A model generated the notes under the pieces. It did not search any database, was not told where the DNA came from, and saw only the letters and a program-made list of their open reading frames with translations. Shown piece by piece: positions 46,262-57,530 of a stretch of 64,000 nucleotides of DNA. Made by a program: the position numbers and the translations under genes. Source of the DNA: Cephalopachus bancanus (lineage: Eukaryota > Chordata > Mammalia > Primates > Tarsiidae); contig JAPVLO010000322.1 of NCBI GenBank assembly GCA_027257055.1, forward strand, positions 992,001-1,056,000. The letters are read 5' to 3'. How positions within the stretch are numbered: position 1 is the stretch's first letter; every line of letters begins with the position of its first letter.

Positions 46262-46435
46262 TTCTAATATTTATTGAGAACTTCCAGGTGTTTTCACCTG
46301 GAATATTCTCATTTAATCTTTTAGGAATGTTCTTTAATTACCTTTGTTTTGCAGATGAGGAGATCATGGGTCAGAAAAGTAGATGGCTTGTCCAAGGTCA
46401 CCCAGCAGTCTGACTTCAGGGCCTGAGTAGGTGAC
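46262..46435 (-). mobile_element. MIR
   Basis: CTAATATTTATTGAGAACTT, CTTTGTTTTGCAGATGAGGA and TGGCTTGTCCAAGGTCACCC follow the reverse MIR. Confidence 0.85.
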
Positions 46436-49185
46436 CTTGCTGATTTGGCCTCTCCAAGGGAACCAATCTTTCAAACCATCTGGTGGGGGGCAGCTGACAC
46501 AGCACCCAGGAGTTTCTGAGCTGCCCAGCCTTGAAGATGCTCTACACATGTGCACGGGTAAGAGGTCTCCTTGAGGTGCCAGAGCAGTGGGCTGTGCAAC
46601 CTTGGGCAAGTCATGTTCATCTCTGGGGATGGCTGGGCTTGATGATCTCTAAGCTCCCTTTCCCAGTCTTGTCACAAAGAGACTCTCTGAGCCCACGGTA
46701 GCAAATATCCCCATAGGTTGCAGCTCCTGTTTGCAAAGCACGCTACAGATGCCTTAATTAATTATTCAGGCTGACATCTTCAGCTCCAAAATCAGAGGAT
46801 TGAGAAAAGATCATAGGAATATAATCAGTATGAACTTGGCTGATAATGGGTGGTCCCAGGGTGGTGGGAAGAGAAGAAAACCCTCCAAATAGGTCTTCTC
46901 TTACACTTTGGCCCTAGTTCCGCCGGCGGCCAAGATAAAACTGTCCTCCTTCAATAATTAATGAGCAGGATCCTGCGCCCCTGGTCCGGGCCCCCCAAGG
47001 AGACCCCTCACGGTGGCTGCGCTTCAGGAAGCTCTCCTGCATGTGCACACCCACGTGTGCCAGCCTGGTCGGGGGCGTGAACACTGAGTCACAGAGGCTG
47101 ACCCAGCAAAGTGCTGGGAGTGTGACCGGAATGAAGGGTTGCTCTGTCTGTCTCCGAGGTGGCGTGGCAGATCAAATCACAGTGGATCAGGCGCCGAGAT
47201 GTTGCCTTGCTCTGAGTGACAGAAGTTAATAATTAGTGACAATGATTGACAGATACACTCCATCTGCTGCTCCGACGCCTAGGAGCAGTTATTCCACAAC
47301 TGTCTGCGGGCACAATGAACTCCCCCGGGAGCGCAGGCTGGCCCGTGATTGACAGCTGCCTCCAAGAGAGACAGGCCACTGACGGGAAAGTCGCTGTCAG
47401 CAGAAGCGCTCCGGTCCCCCCGTGTTCCCGAGGAGGCTCACTTGCTGTATACATTTATTCTGTTTCATTTATCATGTCAGCCGTGGCTTTAAATAGATTA
47501 CTAGCTAGCCTGTTTTTTTAACTGGAGAGTTTTCTATCGGTAAATTAGAAATATCCACGTATGTCGGACTACTTCCTGGGACGCAAGTCTTCCTCTTGTT
47601 TGCTCTCTGGATAGATCCAGGAGAGGAGGCATGTGCCCGCTTGGGTTGCAGGTTTAACTGATCTTTCCATTAAAATCAAAACGGAATCGTTAACCAGAAG
47701 CCCTGTAAAATGGGGCTGAGCATTACTTGGTAAACTTGGGCTCCAAAGTTGAAACCAAACTATGAAAGCTCCCTATTTTTTTCCCTAAGAAATAAAAATG
47801 TCTCTGAGTGTGCCTTTAGATGATATAACCTGTAATGATGGCGCCTTAAGTGATATTTGCATTTTTTAGACAATGGGAAGGCTTCCTTGACAATTCAGAA
47901 CCCAACCTTTCTCGAGATGAACTGTTTATTCTCTTTTGGGTTCATGGTCAAAATCTGGTAGTAACTAGCCGGATACTTTTAAGTGTGGGTTACGGTTCTA
48001 TCTAGATCAAAGTCCCTGCCCCTGCTTCTTCTCTGAATATTTTTAGCCTAAATTAAAACTTAACGTCAAACCAGCCCACATGTAACTGGAGGGCTCTGAC
48101 ACCTTCTAGCTCCATTATAAATAGGAAAACAGAAATATATATATTTCTACTAGAGGAATTGTCGTCACCTAATTGTTTCTGCTTATAACTTGTTTGGCTT
48201 TCTGGAAAAATGGATTTAATTTTGCTTCATTTAGGATCCCACAGACATGCTTTCCAGCCATCACTTACTCCTCCCTCTCCTTTTGTCCCCTGATGCTTCA
48301 GCATAATTTAAAGGACTGTCCATCGCTGTTATGAATAAAAGCCTACTTAAATCCTGCTATTTAAAATACAATGAACCCTGTTTATATTGATCTCATTCAG
48401 AATGTTTTCCCGCATATGATGTCCATCTTTTAAAGTATGGGTCATGTTTCCTCTTAAGATGTTTTCTTATCTTATTCCCCTAAAATGATATAAACTGTTT
48501 CAGTATTCTTGATAATTAGGTATGCGGGTAAAGAAAAGACATCCTGTTCTTTTTCAAGCTTTTAAATGATCAGGATACCAGAAAATGAAGTCATAGAGAC
48601 TACAGATGTTTGCTTTTCACCCAGAGACCTGCTTTCTTTCTTGTTTCTATAAAAAGGAAAGTTATAAGGACATGAGATATTAGAGGCACCTTATCCCCCC
48701 CTCAGGTGGGTGAGCCAGCCTCCAGCCTCCAGCCTCCAGTCTCAGTGTTACTCTAGAACATCACAATTGTTCCGCTCACCCCACCCCATTGTGTTAACTG
48801 TGCACCTCTGAGTCCTGCAATTAACAAGAGTGCATGAAACGCATTTGCAATTTTGTGTGGCTGGTGTGGTTCATGTCTTTTTTAGAGAGACTTTGAAGAA
48901 GGTTTGTGGATGGAGCTTGTTTATTTATTTATTTTTGGTCCATCAGTTGGAAGGTCACCACCTTCCATTTTTCTACTTAAAATTTGCCCTGGTTAGGGAC
49001 ACGGTGACCTAAGCAGCCAGGCACTGTGCCAGTCTCACCAACACAGTGGAGAGCAGAGAGACTCCCCAGTGGAGGGACAGGGCCAGCAAACATGACTTAT
49101 GCCATTTTACGACTTATGCTGTCATGAGAGAACTGGGGCTGAGGAGGCCTGTGGGAGAGGCACTCCCCTGCTCTTACGTGGTCCG
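46436..49185. other. 2.7-kb repeat-free block, candidate conserved non-coding cluster
   Basis: No interspersed repeat is recognised. CpG-containing, high-complexity DNA at 46,915-47,440 grades into AT-rich DNA up to about 48,660. A MEF2-like TTATAAATAG lies at 48,115-48,124. A small (CCTCCAG)n lies at 48,718-48,742. No convincing exon. Confidence 0.55.
46915..47520. promoter_or_regulatory. candidate enhancer with paired PBX-MEIS sites
   Basis: Two perfect TGATTGACAG decamers in the same orientation (47,243-47,252; 47,346-47,355), which is the composite PBX-MEIS/PREP site. Two more TALE half-sites TGACAG (47,217-47,222; reverse at 47,394-47,399). Homeodomain words TAATTAAT (46,955-46,962) and TTAATAATTA (47,226-47,235) are also present. 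The density of such sites, with no repeat and no coding frame, suggests a developmental enhancer. This is motif evidence only. Confidence 0.55.
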
Positions 49186-50110
49186 GTAAGTTTTCCACGA
49201 GGAAACCTGATGAAGGGGACCTCGGTGCAGGAAAGAGCAAGGATGTTTCAAGCAACAAGAATGGCTGGTGGGAAGGACTGGTTCAGGGTGGCTACTGTGT
49301 GAGGCTGGAGAAGGAAGCGGAAATCTCGTCACTCAGGCCTTATCTGTCATATTGAGGAGTCTGGGCTTAATCGTGAGGACCTGCACTTTAGGAAGATCGC
49401 TCTGGCTGCATTGTGGAGAATGGTTTAGAGTGGGTGTGAGATGGGGAGACAGTGTGGTTAGGAGGCTGTTGTGGGAATGACCTCAGACTAGGCTAAGGGA
49501 GCAAAGAATAGGAAGGAGAGCCAGAGGCCTCAGTAATCGTGATGAAGTGAGGTACTACTGACTTGAGTAATGGGGTGCATGTGGGGGCTGTTCTTTGAGA
49601 TGAGGGACATATGGGGAGGAGCAAGTTGGGGCAGGAGAAAGATGAGTTAAATTTTGGACACATTGAGTTTGAAATGCCTGCAGTCCTGGCCAGCTTCATT
49701 GGTGTTTGACTTGGGTGGTCCCCCTGTGCTCAGAAAGGCTCTGTGTCTGATTGAATATTCTGCTGTTACCATCTTGAAATTCTTGGTACTTTTTGGCTCG
49801 GGGCCTTGAATTTTCATTTTGCACTAGTCCTGTGTGCACTAGTTAGAGATGCCGAGCAAAATATCCACTTGCAAATTCAGCAGAGCAGAGTTCATCCAGG
49901 TGGAAAAGTCAGATAAGTAGCATGAGATTTGGCTTTAGAGGTCAGGGCTGGAGAAAGAGGTCTGAGATGCTGCAGTGGATAGAGAGATACTTAAAACCCT
50001 GGAGAGGACAGGCTCTCTGAGGGAGAGCATGAGGAATGAAAAGAGAGTCAAGGATAGGACCCCTGAGACACGCAGCATTTTAAGAACAGCTTCTAGGAAA
50101 GTGAACCTTC
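49186..50110 (-). mobile_element. L2 (antisense), long fragment
   Basis: TTAGGAAGATCGCTCTGGCT, GCATTGTGGAGAATGGTTTA, GTTAAATTTTGGACACATTG, AGTTTGAAATGCCTGCAG and GGTCAGGGCTGGAGAAAGAG follow the antisense L2 body, with a gap near 49,700-49,850. Confidence 0.85.
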
Positions 50111-50309
50111 AAATGCAAAGACCCAGTTACCCGTTGCGTGTTTTGCCTTTTGAGATGAAGCACTGAAGGTTAGCCACTGTCTTAGGTCTGAGGAGTATCT
50201 GGCTTGGTCTCAGGTTATCATCTAAATGGCAAATCCAATCAGCAAATTAAAAAAAAAATCTTATGAGAAACTATCTACAGCGATTACTATTGACATTTGC
50301 CACACTCTC

Positions 50310-50500
50310 TAGATTTCAAAGCGTCTTTATTCAACAGCTATTTATTAACCACCTACCATGTGCTGAACACTGTGCTGGGTGTTAGAGATGTATCAGTGAA
50401 CAAAAGGAACACAAATCACTACTCTCATGGAGCTTATATTCTAGTGAAGAGAATAAACAATAAACACACTCAACTGGTAAATGATTATGTAGGTGAGAGC
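50310..50500 (-). mobile_element. L2 3' end (antisense)
   Basis: TTCAACAGCTATTTATTAAC, CACTGTGCTGGGTGTTAGAG and CATGGAGCTTATATTCTAGT are the reverse L2 3' terminus. Confidence 0.88.
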
Positions 50501-50680
50501 TGCTTTGGAAAAAAAATCTCAATTTTTCCTTGTTAAGATAAAAAGGCAAATGTTTTGCCTCATATAACATGAAGCATCAGATATGGGCAATGGGGCTCCA
50601 TTGTTGTCCTCAGGTTGGCTTCCTTCTCTGCTTTCTCCATGCTGATTTTGTTACCAGGCGGATTATACCCTCGTGGATGA
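50501..50680. other. unique spacer
   Basis: No gene or recognisable repeat. Confidence 0.4.
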
Positions 50681-50743
50681 TCAGAGATGCTGAGCAAAAC
50701 ACCCAGGTGCAAATTGGTCAGAGATGCTGAGCAAAACACCCAG
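50681..50743 (+). repeat. 26-bp direct duplication, period 37
   Basis: TCAGAGATGCTGAGCAAAAC plus ACCCAG occurs identically at 50,681-50,706 and 50,718-50,743. A diverged relative lies at 49,846-49,877. Confidence 0.95.
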
Positions 50744-50875
50744 AGTGAGTGTCTGTTCCCACCTTGCTGCAGAAAGCCCTGAGAGACATTCTGAGTGAAC
50801 TGGCTTGGGTCCTTTGCCCTCCTCTGAGCCAGTCCTCTCCTCTTTGCAGTGGTCCAGTGGGGAAGCTGTCATTGT

Positions 50876-50990
50876 CTTCTCACAGGATGAAAAAATTGAG
50901 GCCAGGAGAGGCAAGTGATCTTCCCAGGACAGTTTAGAAAGTGCCACTTAGAAAGTGACAGACCTGGGAGCTAGGCCCAGGATCTCTGTC
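50876..50990 (-). mobile_element. MIR fragment
   Basis: TCACAGGATGAAAAAATTGA, GGCCAGGAGAGGCAAGTGAT and GACCTGGGAGCTAGGCCCAG are reverse MIR. Confidence 0.75.
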
Positions 50991-51201
50991 CCTAAGCTTG
51001 TGTTGTGTTCACAAAAGGTTCCAGGGCAGAGTATAAATACATTTAATGACATTATTTCTCCCCAAACCTACTCTAAGGCTTAAAGGTGACAAATTTAAAT
51101 AACTGTGAAAGACTTAATTAAGGTCATGATTAGGCAACCGGATGAATGTGCAGATAATTGCTTAGGAATTCGGTGAATCCTTAAAGTATAGGGATTTAGG
51201 C

Positions 51202-51486
51202 CTTTTTTTTAGTTGGAGTTTCACTCTGTTGCCCAGACTGGAGTACAGGGGCACGCTCCTGGCCACCGCAGCCTCGACCTGCTGGGCTCCGGCGATCCTT
51301 CCGCCTCAGCCTTCCAAGTAGCTGGAACTACAGGCGCACACTACCACGCCCAGTTAATTTTTTTATTTATTGTAGAGATGAGGTCTTGCCAAGTTGCCCA
51401 GGTGGGTCTCAAACCCGCGGGCTCAGGCAATTCACTCACCTCGGCCTCCCAAAGCGTGGGATTACAGGCCGACCCCCCGAACCCGA
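51202..51486 (-). mobile_element. Alu, lineage-type
   Basis: Perfect 12-bp target duplication AGGGATTTAGGC (51,190-51,201 and 51,487-51,498). Right arm GCTCCTGGCCACCGCAGCC; left arm TCTCAAACCCGCGGGCTCAGG in reverse, in part. Confidence 0.97.
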
Positions 51487-51504
51487 AGGGATTTAGGCAT
51501 TTAA

Positions 51505-51640
51505 AGGTCCTGCAGTCCAATCCTTACATCTGATTGGTGAGGAAGCAGATGTCCAGAGAACAAAAGGAACTGGCATGGTCACTCAGCAGGCAGTAAAAGG
51601 GTGGCACTGGAAGGGAGGTTAGGACTAAGTTAATCGGGAC
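51505..51640 (-). mobile_element. MIR fragment
   Basis: GAGGAAGCAGATGTCCAGAG, GGCATGGTCACTCAGCAGGC and GTGGCACTGGAAGGGAGGTT resemble reverse MIR, degraded. Confidence 0.65.
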
Positions 51641-51837
51641 TGGCATAAGTGACTCGATCGAATCTCTCTGTAGTGTGTCTGAGTCATTCAGTAGCCATGT
51701 AGGTTGTCTAGGTTTGGCTAAGTCCACCAACTGACTCAGCACTAGGTTATATGATGAGTATTCACAACCTCTTAACAACTTTATCATTTCCTAATTTAAC
51801 TCCCCCATTAGTTTTCCTTAGTAATAGTAATAATAAA

Positions 51838-52065
51838 AAATAATAACATCACACTCTTGTTGAGTACTTACTATATGCTAGATACTGTGCCAAGAGCTTT
51901 ACTGGCATCATCATATTTAATTGCACTAGTGATCCCAAGAGATAGGGACTGTTTCTAATCCCTGTTTTATAAATGAGACAACGGAGCCTTAGAGGACAGT
52001 GAGTGATGGAGAGCCCAGGTATAAATCCAAGTCTATTTGATTCTCCAGTCCAGGTTTTTAACCAG
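51838..52065 (-). mobile_element. MIR
   Basis: GAGTACTTACTATATGCTAG, CATCATCATATTTAATTGCA and ATAAATGAGACAACGGAGCC follow the reverse MIR. Confidence 0.88.
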
Positions 52066-52107
52066 TGGCAGAGCAAAAGTTCTTTTTCTTTTTAAAAAAG
52101 ACCCATA

Positions 52108-52396
52108 GCTGGCTGTGGTGGCTCACACCTGTAGTCCCAGCACTTTGGAAGACGGAGGCAAGAGGATTGCCTCAGTCCAGGGGTTTGAGATCAGCCTGGG
52201 CAACTTGGTGAGACCTCATCTGTACAATAAATCAGAAAAATTAGCTGGGTGTGGTGGTGAACGCCTCTGGTTTCAACTACTTGGAAGGCTGAAGTGGAAG
52301 GATCACCTGAGCTAGTAGGTCGAGGCTGCAGAGGCCATAAGTGTGCCACTGCACTCCAGCTTGGAAGTCAGAGTGAGACTCTGACTCAAAAAAAAG
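52108..52396 (+). mobile_element. Alu, lineage-type (early)
   Basis: TACAATAAATCAGAAAAATT linker and GTAGGTCGAGGCTGCAGAGG right arm, but the left arm has an unmodified B-box region (GGGGTTTGAGATCAGCC). Confidence 0.95.
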
Positions 52397-52774
52397 GAGC
52401 CATAAAATCTAGGAATGGAAACTAAGTATAGCTTTCACTTTCCCAAACACTACCAGCATCTACCAGCACTTTTCTTCCTTTTTGAGGTGCTGGCAGCCCC
52501 TGCTGGGGATAAAAACCATTAGATAAGTAGCAAAGTGCACTTAACGTGACTGAGGCTTAGAGCTGAAGACCTTGCTTAAGGTGCTCGACTGGTTCAAAGG
52601 GACTTTGAGGATGAATGAAGCCATCAAGCCCTGGGACAGAGGTCCTCACTGTCCTCTGCATGGAGATGTAAGTGTCTATTTGAAGGGATTTATGCATTTC
52701 TGTCAAGTGCATGGTCTTATGTGGGCTTTCTCCAGGTGTCACTGTCATCAACAGTACCAAAAGAATTATGAATC
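52397..52774. other. unique spacer
   Basis: No gene. A local CTACCAGCATCTACCAGCA duplication is seen near 52,450. Confidence 0.45.
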
Positions 52775-53055
52775 AAAATAAGCACAACAGCTACCACTTA
52801 TTGAGTGCACATGTGCCAGGACTGGTTATGAGCTTTATAGAATTACCTTCTTTAATCCTCAGAAGAGCCTGTGGGAGAACAGAGGTAGGTAGAGCCTGTG
52901 AAATACATATAGTTAGAATCCCCGATTGATAGAAAATATACTTGAGTCTTGCTGAGAGGGATTAAAGGACTTGCCCAGGGTTATAGTTCCTAAGTGGCAG
53001 AGCTAAGATTTGAACCCAGGTCAGCCAGGTCTAAAGGTTGCCATCTAGTCACTAA
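52775..53055 (-). mobile_element. MIR
   Basis: CTACCACTTATTGAGTGCAC, GACTTGCCCAGGGTTATAGT and GAGCTAAGATTTGAACCCAG follow the reverse MIR. Confidence 0.88.
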
Positions 53056-53104
53056 TCCGTAAGACCTGTCATAGAGCTCAGAGGCACTTTGGTTGTCACT
53101 GAGG

Positions 53105-53225
53105 CTGATGGCAGATTAGGGGCAGGAACCTGTTCAAGGTTCTGAAGCAAGTCACTGGCAGATCTAGGACAAGAATCCAAATATCCTGACTCCTAGCCTA
53201 GCAACCTTTCTAACACTCTATAGAA
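53105..53225 (-). mobile_element. MIR fragment
   Basis: GGAACCTGTTCAAGGTTCTG, AAGTCACTGGCAGATCTAGG and GACTCCTAGCCTAGCAACC are reverse MIR, degraded. Confidence 0.65.
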
Positions 53226-53594
53226 CTCTTGAACAGCTTATTCTGCAGTAATTCCTAAAACTGTCCTAGAAGAAAAATTGATGAAAGTTTTTTCCCCTAA
53301 AACACTTCCCCAACTCAATATGCAATTAGCCATTATGACTTGGAGAGTTTGGTTTCAGCCCTGCCCACTGTTCTGCATTTTTCAGCTGCTGTCGATGACC
53401 TCATCTTCGTCTTCATCAGTTCATCTTGTTGAGGGACGGTAGTGTGCTCTGCCAATGAATCTTCTACCCCTAGCCCATCATGCCATTCCCAACAGTGAGC
53501 ATCTTGGGGCTCCAGAGACTAAACCTGGAAGTATGATTATAATGTAGGTCACCACTTCTGCACGGGTTTATCACCGTGAATGTGCACACTGATA
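53226..53594. other. unique spacer
   Basis: No gene or recognisable repeat. Confidence 0.45.
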
Positions 53595-53800
53595 AGAGGA
53601 GCCAACGTTTACTGGAGGGTTTACTACATGCCTGACTTTCTGTATAACTTGTCCCATTTAATCTTTACAACCACCCTTTGGAGGAAGTATTGCTACCAAT
53701 CCTATTGTATAGAGAAGTAAGGTAAGGCCCAGAGAGGTGGTGAGATTTGCGCAAGGACATGGCCAGGAAGCGGCAGGGTGAGAACTTGAGCCGCTAGGGC
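53595..53800 (-). mobile_element. MIR
   Basis: CAACGTTTACTGGAGGGTTT, CCATTTAATCTTTACAACCA and GAGATTTGCGCAAGGACATG follow the reverse MIR. Confidence 0.85.
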
Positions 53801-54094
53801 TTGTGTGACTCAAGATTCTGAACTTTGTCCCATGCTTGTTGACTGCGTCATTTGGAAAGTTATCCCAACTTGTAGGGGAAACCCAAAAGAGGCATTTTCC
53901 CTGTATGTGGCTCATGTGGTTCTTTGGGCATAGTGGCCAAGTCATCCCCACACCTGAACAAGAGTAAGCAGTTGTGCCCAAGAATTGTCCACCTTAGGCC
54001 CGAAGATTATCTAATTGAACTGTCAAGTTCATGCTACAGTACCTTAGTTAAGTGACCTTCGTCTTCTGCTAGAACATTCAGCAGGTATTTTAAG

Positions 54095-54450
54095 TCCCTT
54101 ATATCTATTGGGTACTGCACTAATTACTAGGGATGCCACGGTGACAAGACATTTGCTTCCTGCCTTCCCTCAGCTCAGAATCTAATGTGGAAGACAGACA
54201 ATGTAAAAGTAAGTAGTAAAGCGGAGTGGTACAACAATGGGGAGGGTACAGTGTACTCGGGACACACGTCGGGGCATCACACCTAGCCAGGGGGTGCCAT
54301 CAGGGAAAGATGAAGCTGATTCCTAAAGGAAGAATAGGTGTGTGTTAGGCAAAGAAGGGTTAGAAGAGTGTTACAGGCAAAACCTGAGGTGAGGAGAGAG
54401 GTGATGGAGAGCTCCTTTCAAGACAGCCATTTGATTGACCTTCTATGGAC
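54095..54450 (-). mobile_element. L2 (antisense)
   Basis: GGTACTGCACTAATTACTAG, TGACAAGACATTTGCTTCCT, GGAAGACAGACAATGTAAAA and GTTACAGGCAAAACCTGAGG follow the antisense L2 3' half. Confidence 0.82.
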
Positions 54451-54612
54451 ACGACCGAGGGAGGGAGGGGGCACGTAACATCACAGAGGGTACCTGACCT
54501 TAGACCAGGGGAAGTGAAGGCCAGTTGGAGATCCAAATTTCACCTGCGCGAGGGCTGCTTGTGTAACTAATCCTGACTTGTATCCTACATATCTATAACA
54601 ATAAAAGAAGAA

Positions 54613-54866
54613 GCTGGACTCAGTGGCTCAGCGTGTAATCCCACGCCTTGGGAGGCTGAGGTGAGTGGATTGCCTGAACCCGCGGGTTCAAGACACGCCT
54701 GGAAAACTTGGTGAGACCTCATCTCATCTCTACAATAAATTAAAAATTAGCCGGGCATGGTAGCGCGTGCCTGTAATTCCGGCTACTCGGAAGGCTGAGG
54801 TGGAAGGATTGCTGGAGCCCAGGAGGTTGAGGCTGGGTGACAGTGAGACTCTAACTTAAAAAAAAA
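54613..54866 (+). mobile_element. Alu, lineage-type, with a right-arm deletion
   Basis: GCTGGACTCAGTGGCTCAGC start and CCGCGGGTTCAAGACACGCC left arm. About 45 bp between GAGGTTGAGGC and TGGGTGACAG is missing. AAAAGAAG on both sides may be the target duplication. Confidence 0.95.
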
Positions 54867-55139
54867 AAAGAAGACAGTCCGTTCCATCTTTGGTGTATCT
54901 TTGCATATGCCTGACTTGTCTAAGATTACACACCTAGAAAATAAGACTGTCTGCATCCATAGATGATGCTCTTAGCCTCCACTCTGTTTTTTTCTTCCTC
55001 TGGATTTGTTACCTGGAACTGCTGCCACTGTCTTGGCACCATGAAGAAAGCCAGTTTGAGGGCAGAGCTAAGTCCTTGAGGATGCAGAGTGGAGAGATAT
55101 AAAAGCCTGAGATCTTGATGATATTGTGCAACTTATACA
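54867..55139. other. unique spacer
   Basis: No gene or recognisable repeat. Confidence 0.4.
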
Positions 55140-55715
55140 TCAGCCAGCCCTGGGGTCAAGCTCACCTCTGTCACTCTTTTTATTCATTTTTGAGTCAGTG
55201 CCTCATTGACACCCAGGCCGAAATGGAGTTGCATGATCATGGCTCACTGTAGCCTCAAACTCCTGGGCTCAAGCGATCTTCCCACCTCAGCTTCCCAAGT
55301 GGCTGGGACTACAGGCATGCACCGCCATGCTTGTCTAATTTTTTAAAAATTTTTTGTAGAAATGAGGTCTTGCTGTGTTGCCTAGGCTGGTCTTGAACTC
55401 CTGGGCTTAAGCAATCCTTCCACCTCAGCCCCTCAAAGTGCTGGGATTACAGGTGTGAGCCACTGCACCTGGCCCCTCTGCTACTCTTAAGCGAAATAGT
55501 GTCGTATTTGAGGATCCTTCCTCTGCCACATATTGATGTGGCTTTGGGCAAGGTAACCTCTTTGAGTTTCAGCTTCCTCATCTATAAAGTAGAAATAATA
55601 AAAGTTGATAATAGTTGTATTTTTGCAGTGAGAGAGGTTATGAGGATTATAATGTGTCGATGCATGTTAAGTGCTTACAATAATGCCTGGTCTTGGGAAG
55701 TGTCGACAGATGGAA
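55140..55715 (+). mobile_element. MIR, split by an AluJ-like element
   Basis: The left part (GGTCAAGCTCACCTCTGTCA) and right part (CTTTGGGCAAGGTAACCTCT; TTCCTCATCTATAAAGTAGA; GAGGTTATGAGGATTATAAT) form one MIR. Confidence 0.85.
55179..55474 (-). mobile_element. Alu, AluJ-like
   Basis: Target duplication CCTCTG[TC/CT]ACTCTT on both sides (55,165-55,178 and 55,475-55,488). Generic linker TTAAAAATTTTTTGTAG. Diverged. Confidence 0.95.
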
Positions 55716-55944
55716 GCTATTAGTATTGCCAACACATGTCCCCTTAGTCGGCTTACACTCCCAGCCCTTCCGAAGCTCTCAATTAATAATGGAGAGACTC
55801 GGCTCGTCACACTGCAGGTCGATCGGTGCTGAGATAGAGCCCGGAGCGGGGAGCAGTCAGCTTTTGCAGCAGGGAGCAGGTGAAGGTTCTACACATGCGA
55901 TGACTTTGAGCAAGGGCTCAGAACAGGAGTAGAAGTTTCAGGGT
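55716..55944. other. unique spacer
   Basis: No gene. CpGs at 55,798-55,850 are scattered only. Confidence 0.4.
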
Positions 55945-56130
55945 AAAGAGGAGAAAGAGCATTTCTGGCAGCAAGAGCAGTCAATGATGTGTCTTATGTG
56001 CTTTGTGAAGGGTGGGTAGCTGGTGTGCTTAGAACTTCAGGGGTGAGTACATGTGTGTGGGATGCTGGGGAGGCTGGCGCTAGGTGGGGAGGGCCTTGTA
56101 TGCCAAGCTAAGGGGCTTGCTGAAAGTCCC
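55945..56130 (-). mobile_element. L2 fragment (antisense)
   Basis: AAAGAGCATTTCTGGCAGCA, GGGGAGGGCCTTGTATGCCA and GCTAAGGGGCTTGCTGAAAG are antisense L2. Confidence 0.7.
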
Positions 56131-56311
56131 AATGGTGTTCCTTGAGACCATAGTCCTGAGGAATGCTCCCGAAAACAAAGGTCCGATGGCAGCCAAATCA
56201 GTTGTGAAGCGCTGTGCAGATATTCCTGTCCTGGCAAGGGCTTGTGAACATTAGCACAGTAAAGGTTCTGCCAAGTCCTGGAGGAATGAAACCTGCTTGA
56301 CTTGGCCTAAC

Positions 56312-56400
56312 CCAGTGTTTCACAAACATATTCAACCACAAGGACCCTTTATCTGCCTAACACCTATTCCTGCAGGCCACATTTTGGGGGATGCAGTTAC
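56312..56400 (+). mobile_element. hAT-like fragment
   Basis: CCAGTGTTTCACAAACATAT then ACCACAAGGACCCTTTATCT resembles the 5' end of Charlie-type MITEs. Short and degraded. Confidence 0.35.
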
Positions 56401-56769
56401 AGGCACTGGGGAGTCGTCAGGAGGTTGAAGCAACAATGATTCCTTCTAATTGTTCAAATAATAAAGGGACAAATAAAATCACAAGTAAGCTAGCTTGCTC
56501 AGAGGCTATTTTATTCAAAATGAGTGACTTCTTTTGCTATGGCCCTCTCTGAAAGTCTTCTGTCATTCAAGTATCTATCCCAAGTAGAGAAACTTCCTGC
56601 CACATGCTGTAGTTTTTTTTCTGACCTTTTTGCTCTGGCTCTTTAAAGCTGAAGGTTAGATAATTCAGGCTCAGCATTAGATTGACACTTGAAAGTGCCT
56701 ATGGGGCTTTTTGGGGGGTTAAAGGTTATAGTCACTGGAGCTGCAGTAGGACTTGAAAAATTTGTGGAA

Positions 56770-56835
56770 GTCTTTTCCTTTCATTCCTTCCTCTTCCTTT
56801 CCTTTTCTTTCTCTCTCTTCTTCTCTTTCTCTCTT
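56770..56835. repeat. polypyrimidine run
   Basis: A CT-rich run ending CTCTTAACAG. It looks like a splice acceptor tract, but what follows is MER5A-like DNA, so it is treated as low-complexity. Confidence 0.7.
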
Positions 56836-56849
56836 AACAGAAGGGCCAG

Positions 56850-57060
56850 TTGAAAATGATGGTTTTCAACCTAGCAGATCCTGCTGGAGGCAGCACCTGT
56901 GATAAGCATGCCCCTGTGGAAGATTTTGGCAAAGACTGATTTCTCAATCACCTGGAAGGGGGGTGGTGGAGGCGGTTAGAGCTTATTAGAAATACAGATG
57001 TCAAGGCTTCTGCTTCTTGGGTGACTTGCATGCACAGCAAAGTCAGAAAACTACAAGTCT
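56850..57060 (+). mobile_element. MER5A-like hAT element
   Basis: TGATGGTTTTCAACCTAGCA start, TTTCTCAATCACCTGGAAGG and GCTTATTAGAAATACAGATG follow MER5A, with an expanded middle. Confidence 0.65.
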
Positions 57061-57530
57061 AGAGACCGTCAGCTCTACCCACCTACTCACCGGTCCTCTG
57101 TAGGTAGGAACACCTCCTCCCTCTCCCTTCAGTGGTGTCTATCCCTGCCCAGCCCCACCACAAGGTGCTGCCCTAGCGTTCAGATCAGGCCCTTTCCCAA
57201 CCTGGGCAGATCTGGCCCAGCCCCCTGGTCTCCACTGCCTTCCCTGCTCTTGTTCCCCTGCTGTAGCCAGGGTTCTTGGTGCTAGGGTGGTGAGAAATGT
57301 GGCCCAGGTGCAGGAGAAGGGACTTGTGGGTGGTAGGGTGGTGGTAGTGGGCGTTCTCAGGGACTAATAACTTCAGTGCTGTTCCAGGCCCATAGTGATG
57401 GGACTGGTCTCCACTTTATGGTTATCTGACTTCCATATGGTCCTTGTCTGCCAAGGGCCACAGGGAACAGTTGCTCGGGCAGGGTTTCAGGCATTCCCCT
57501 CCCTTCTGGCTGTGCCCATCTCCCCTTCCC
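57061..57530. other. unique spacer
   Basis: No gene or recognisable repeat. Locally G/C-rich around 57,120-57,360. Confidence 0.45.

Noticed and set aside
52480..52502. Second CTCF-like site (reverse CCAGCAGGGGCTGCCA)
   Set aside because: A mismatch in the invariant GGC core makes it too weak to list.
56770..56900. Polypyrimidine tract plus CAG that looks like a 3' splice site
   Set aside because: The following sequence is MER5A-like and has no sustained frame or matching donor that I can see.
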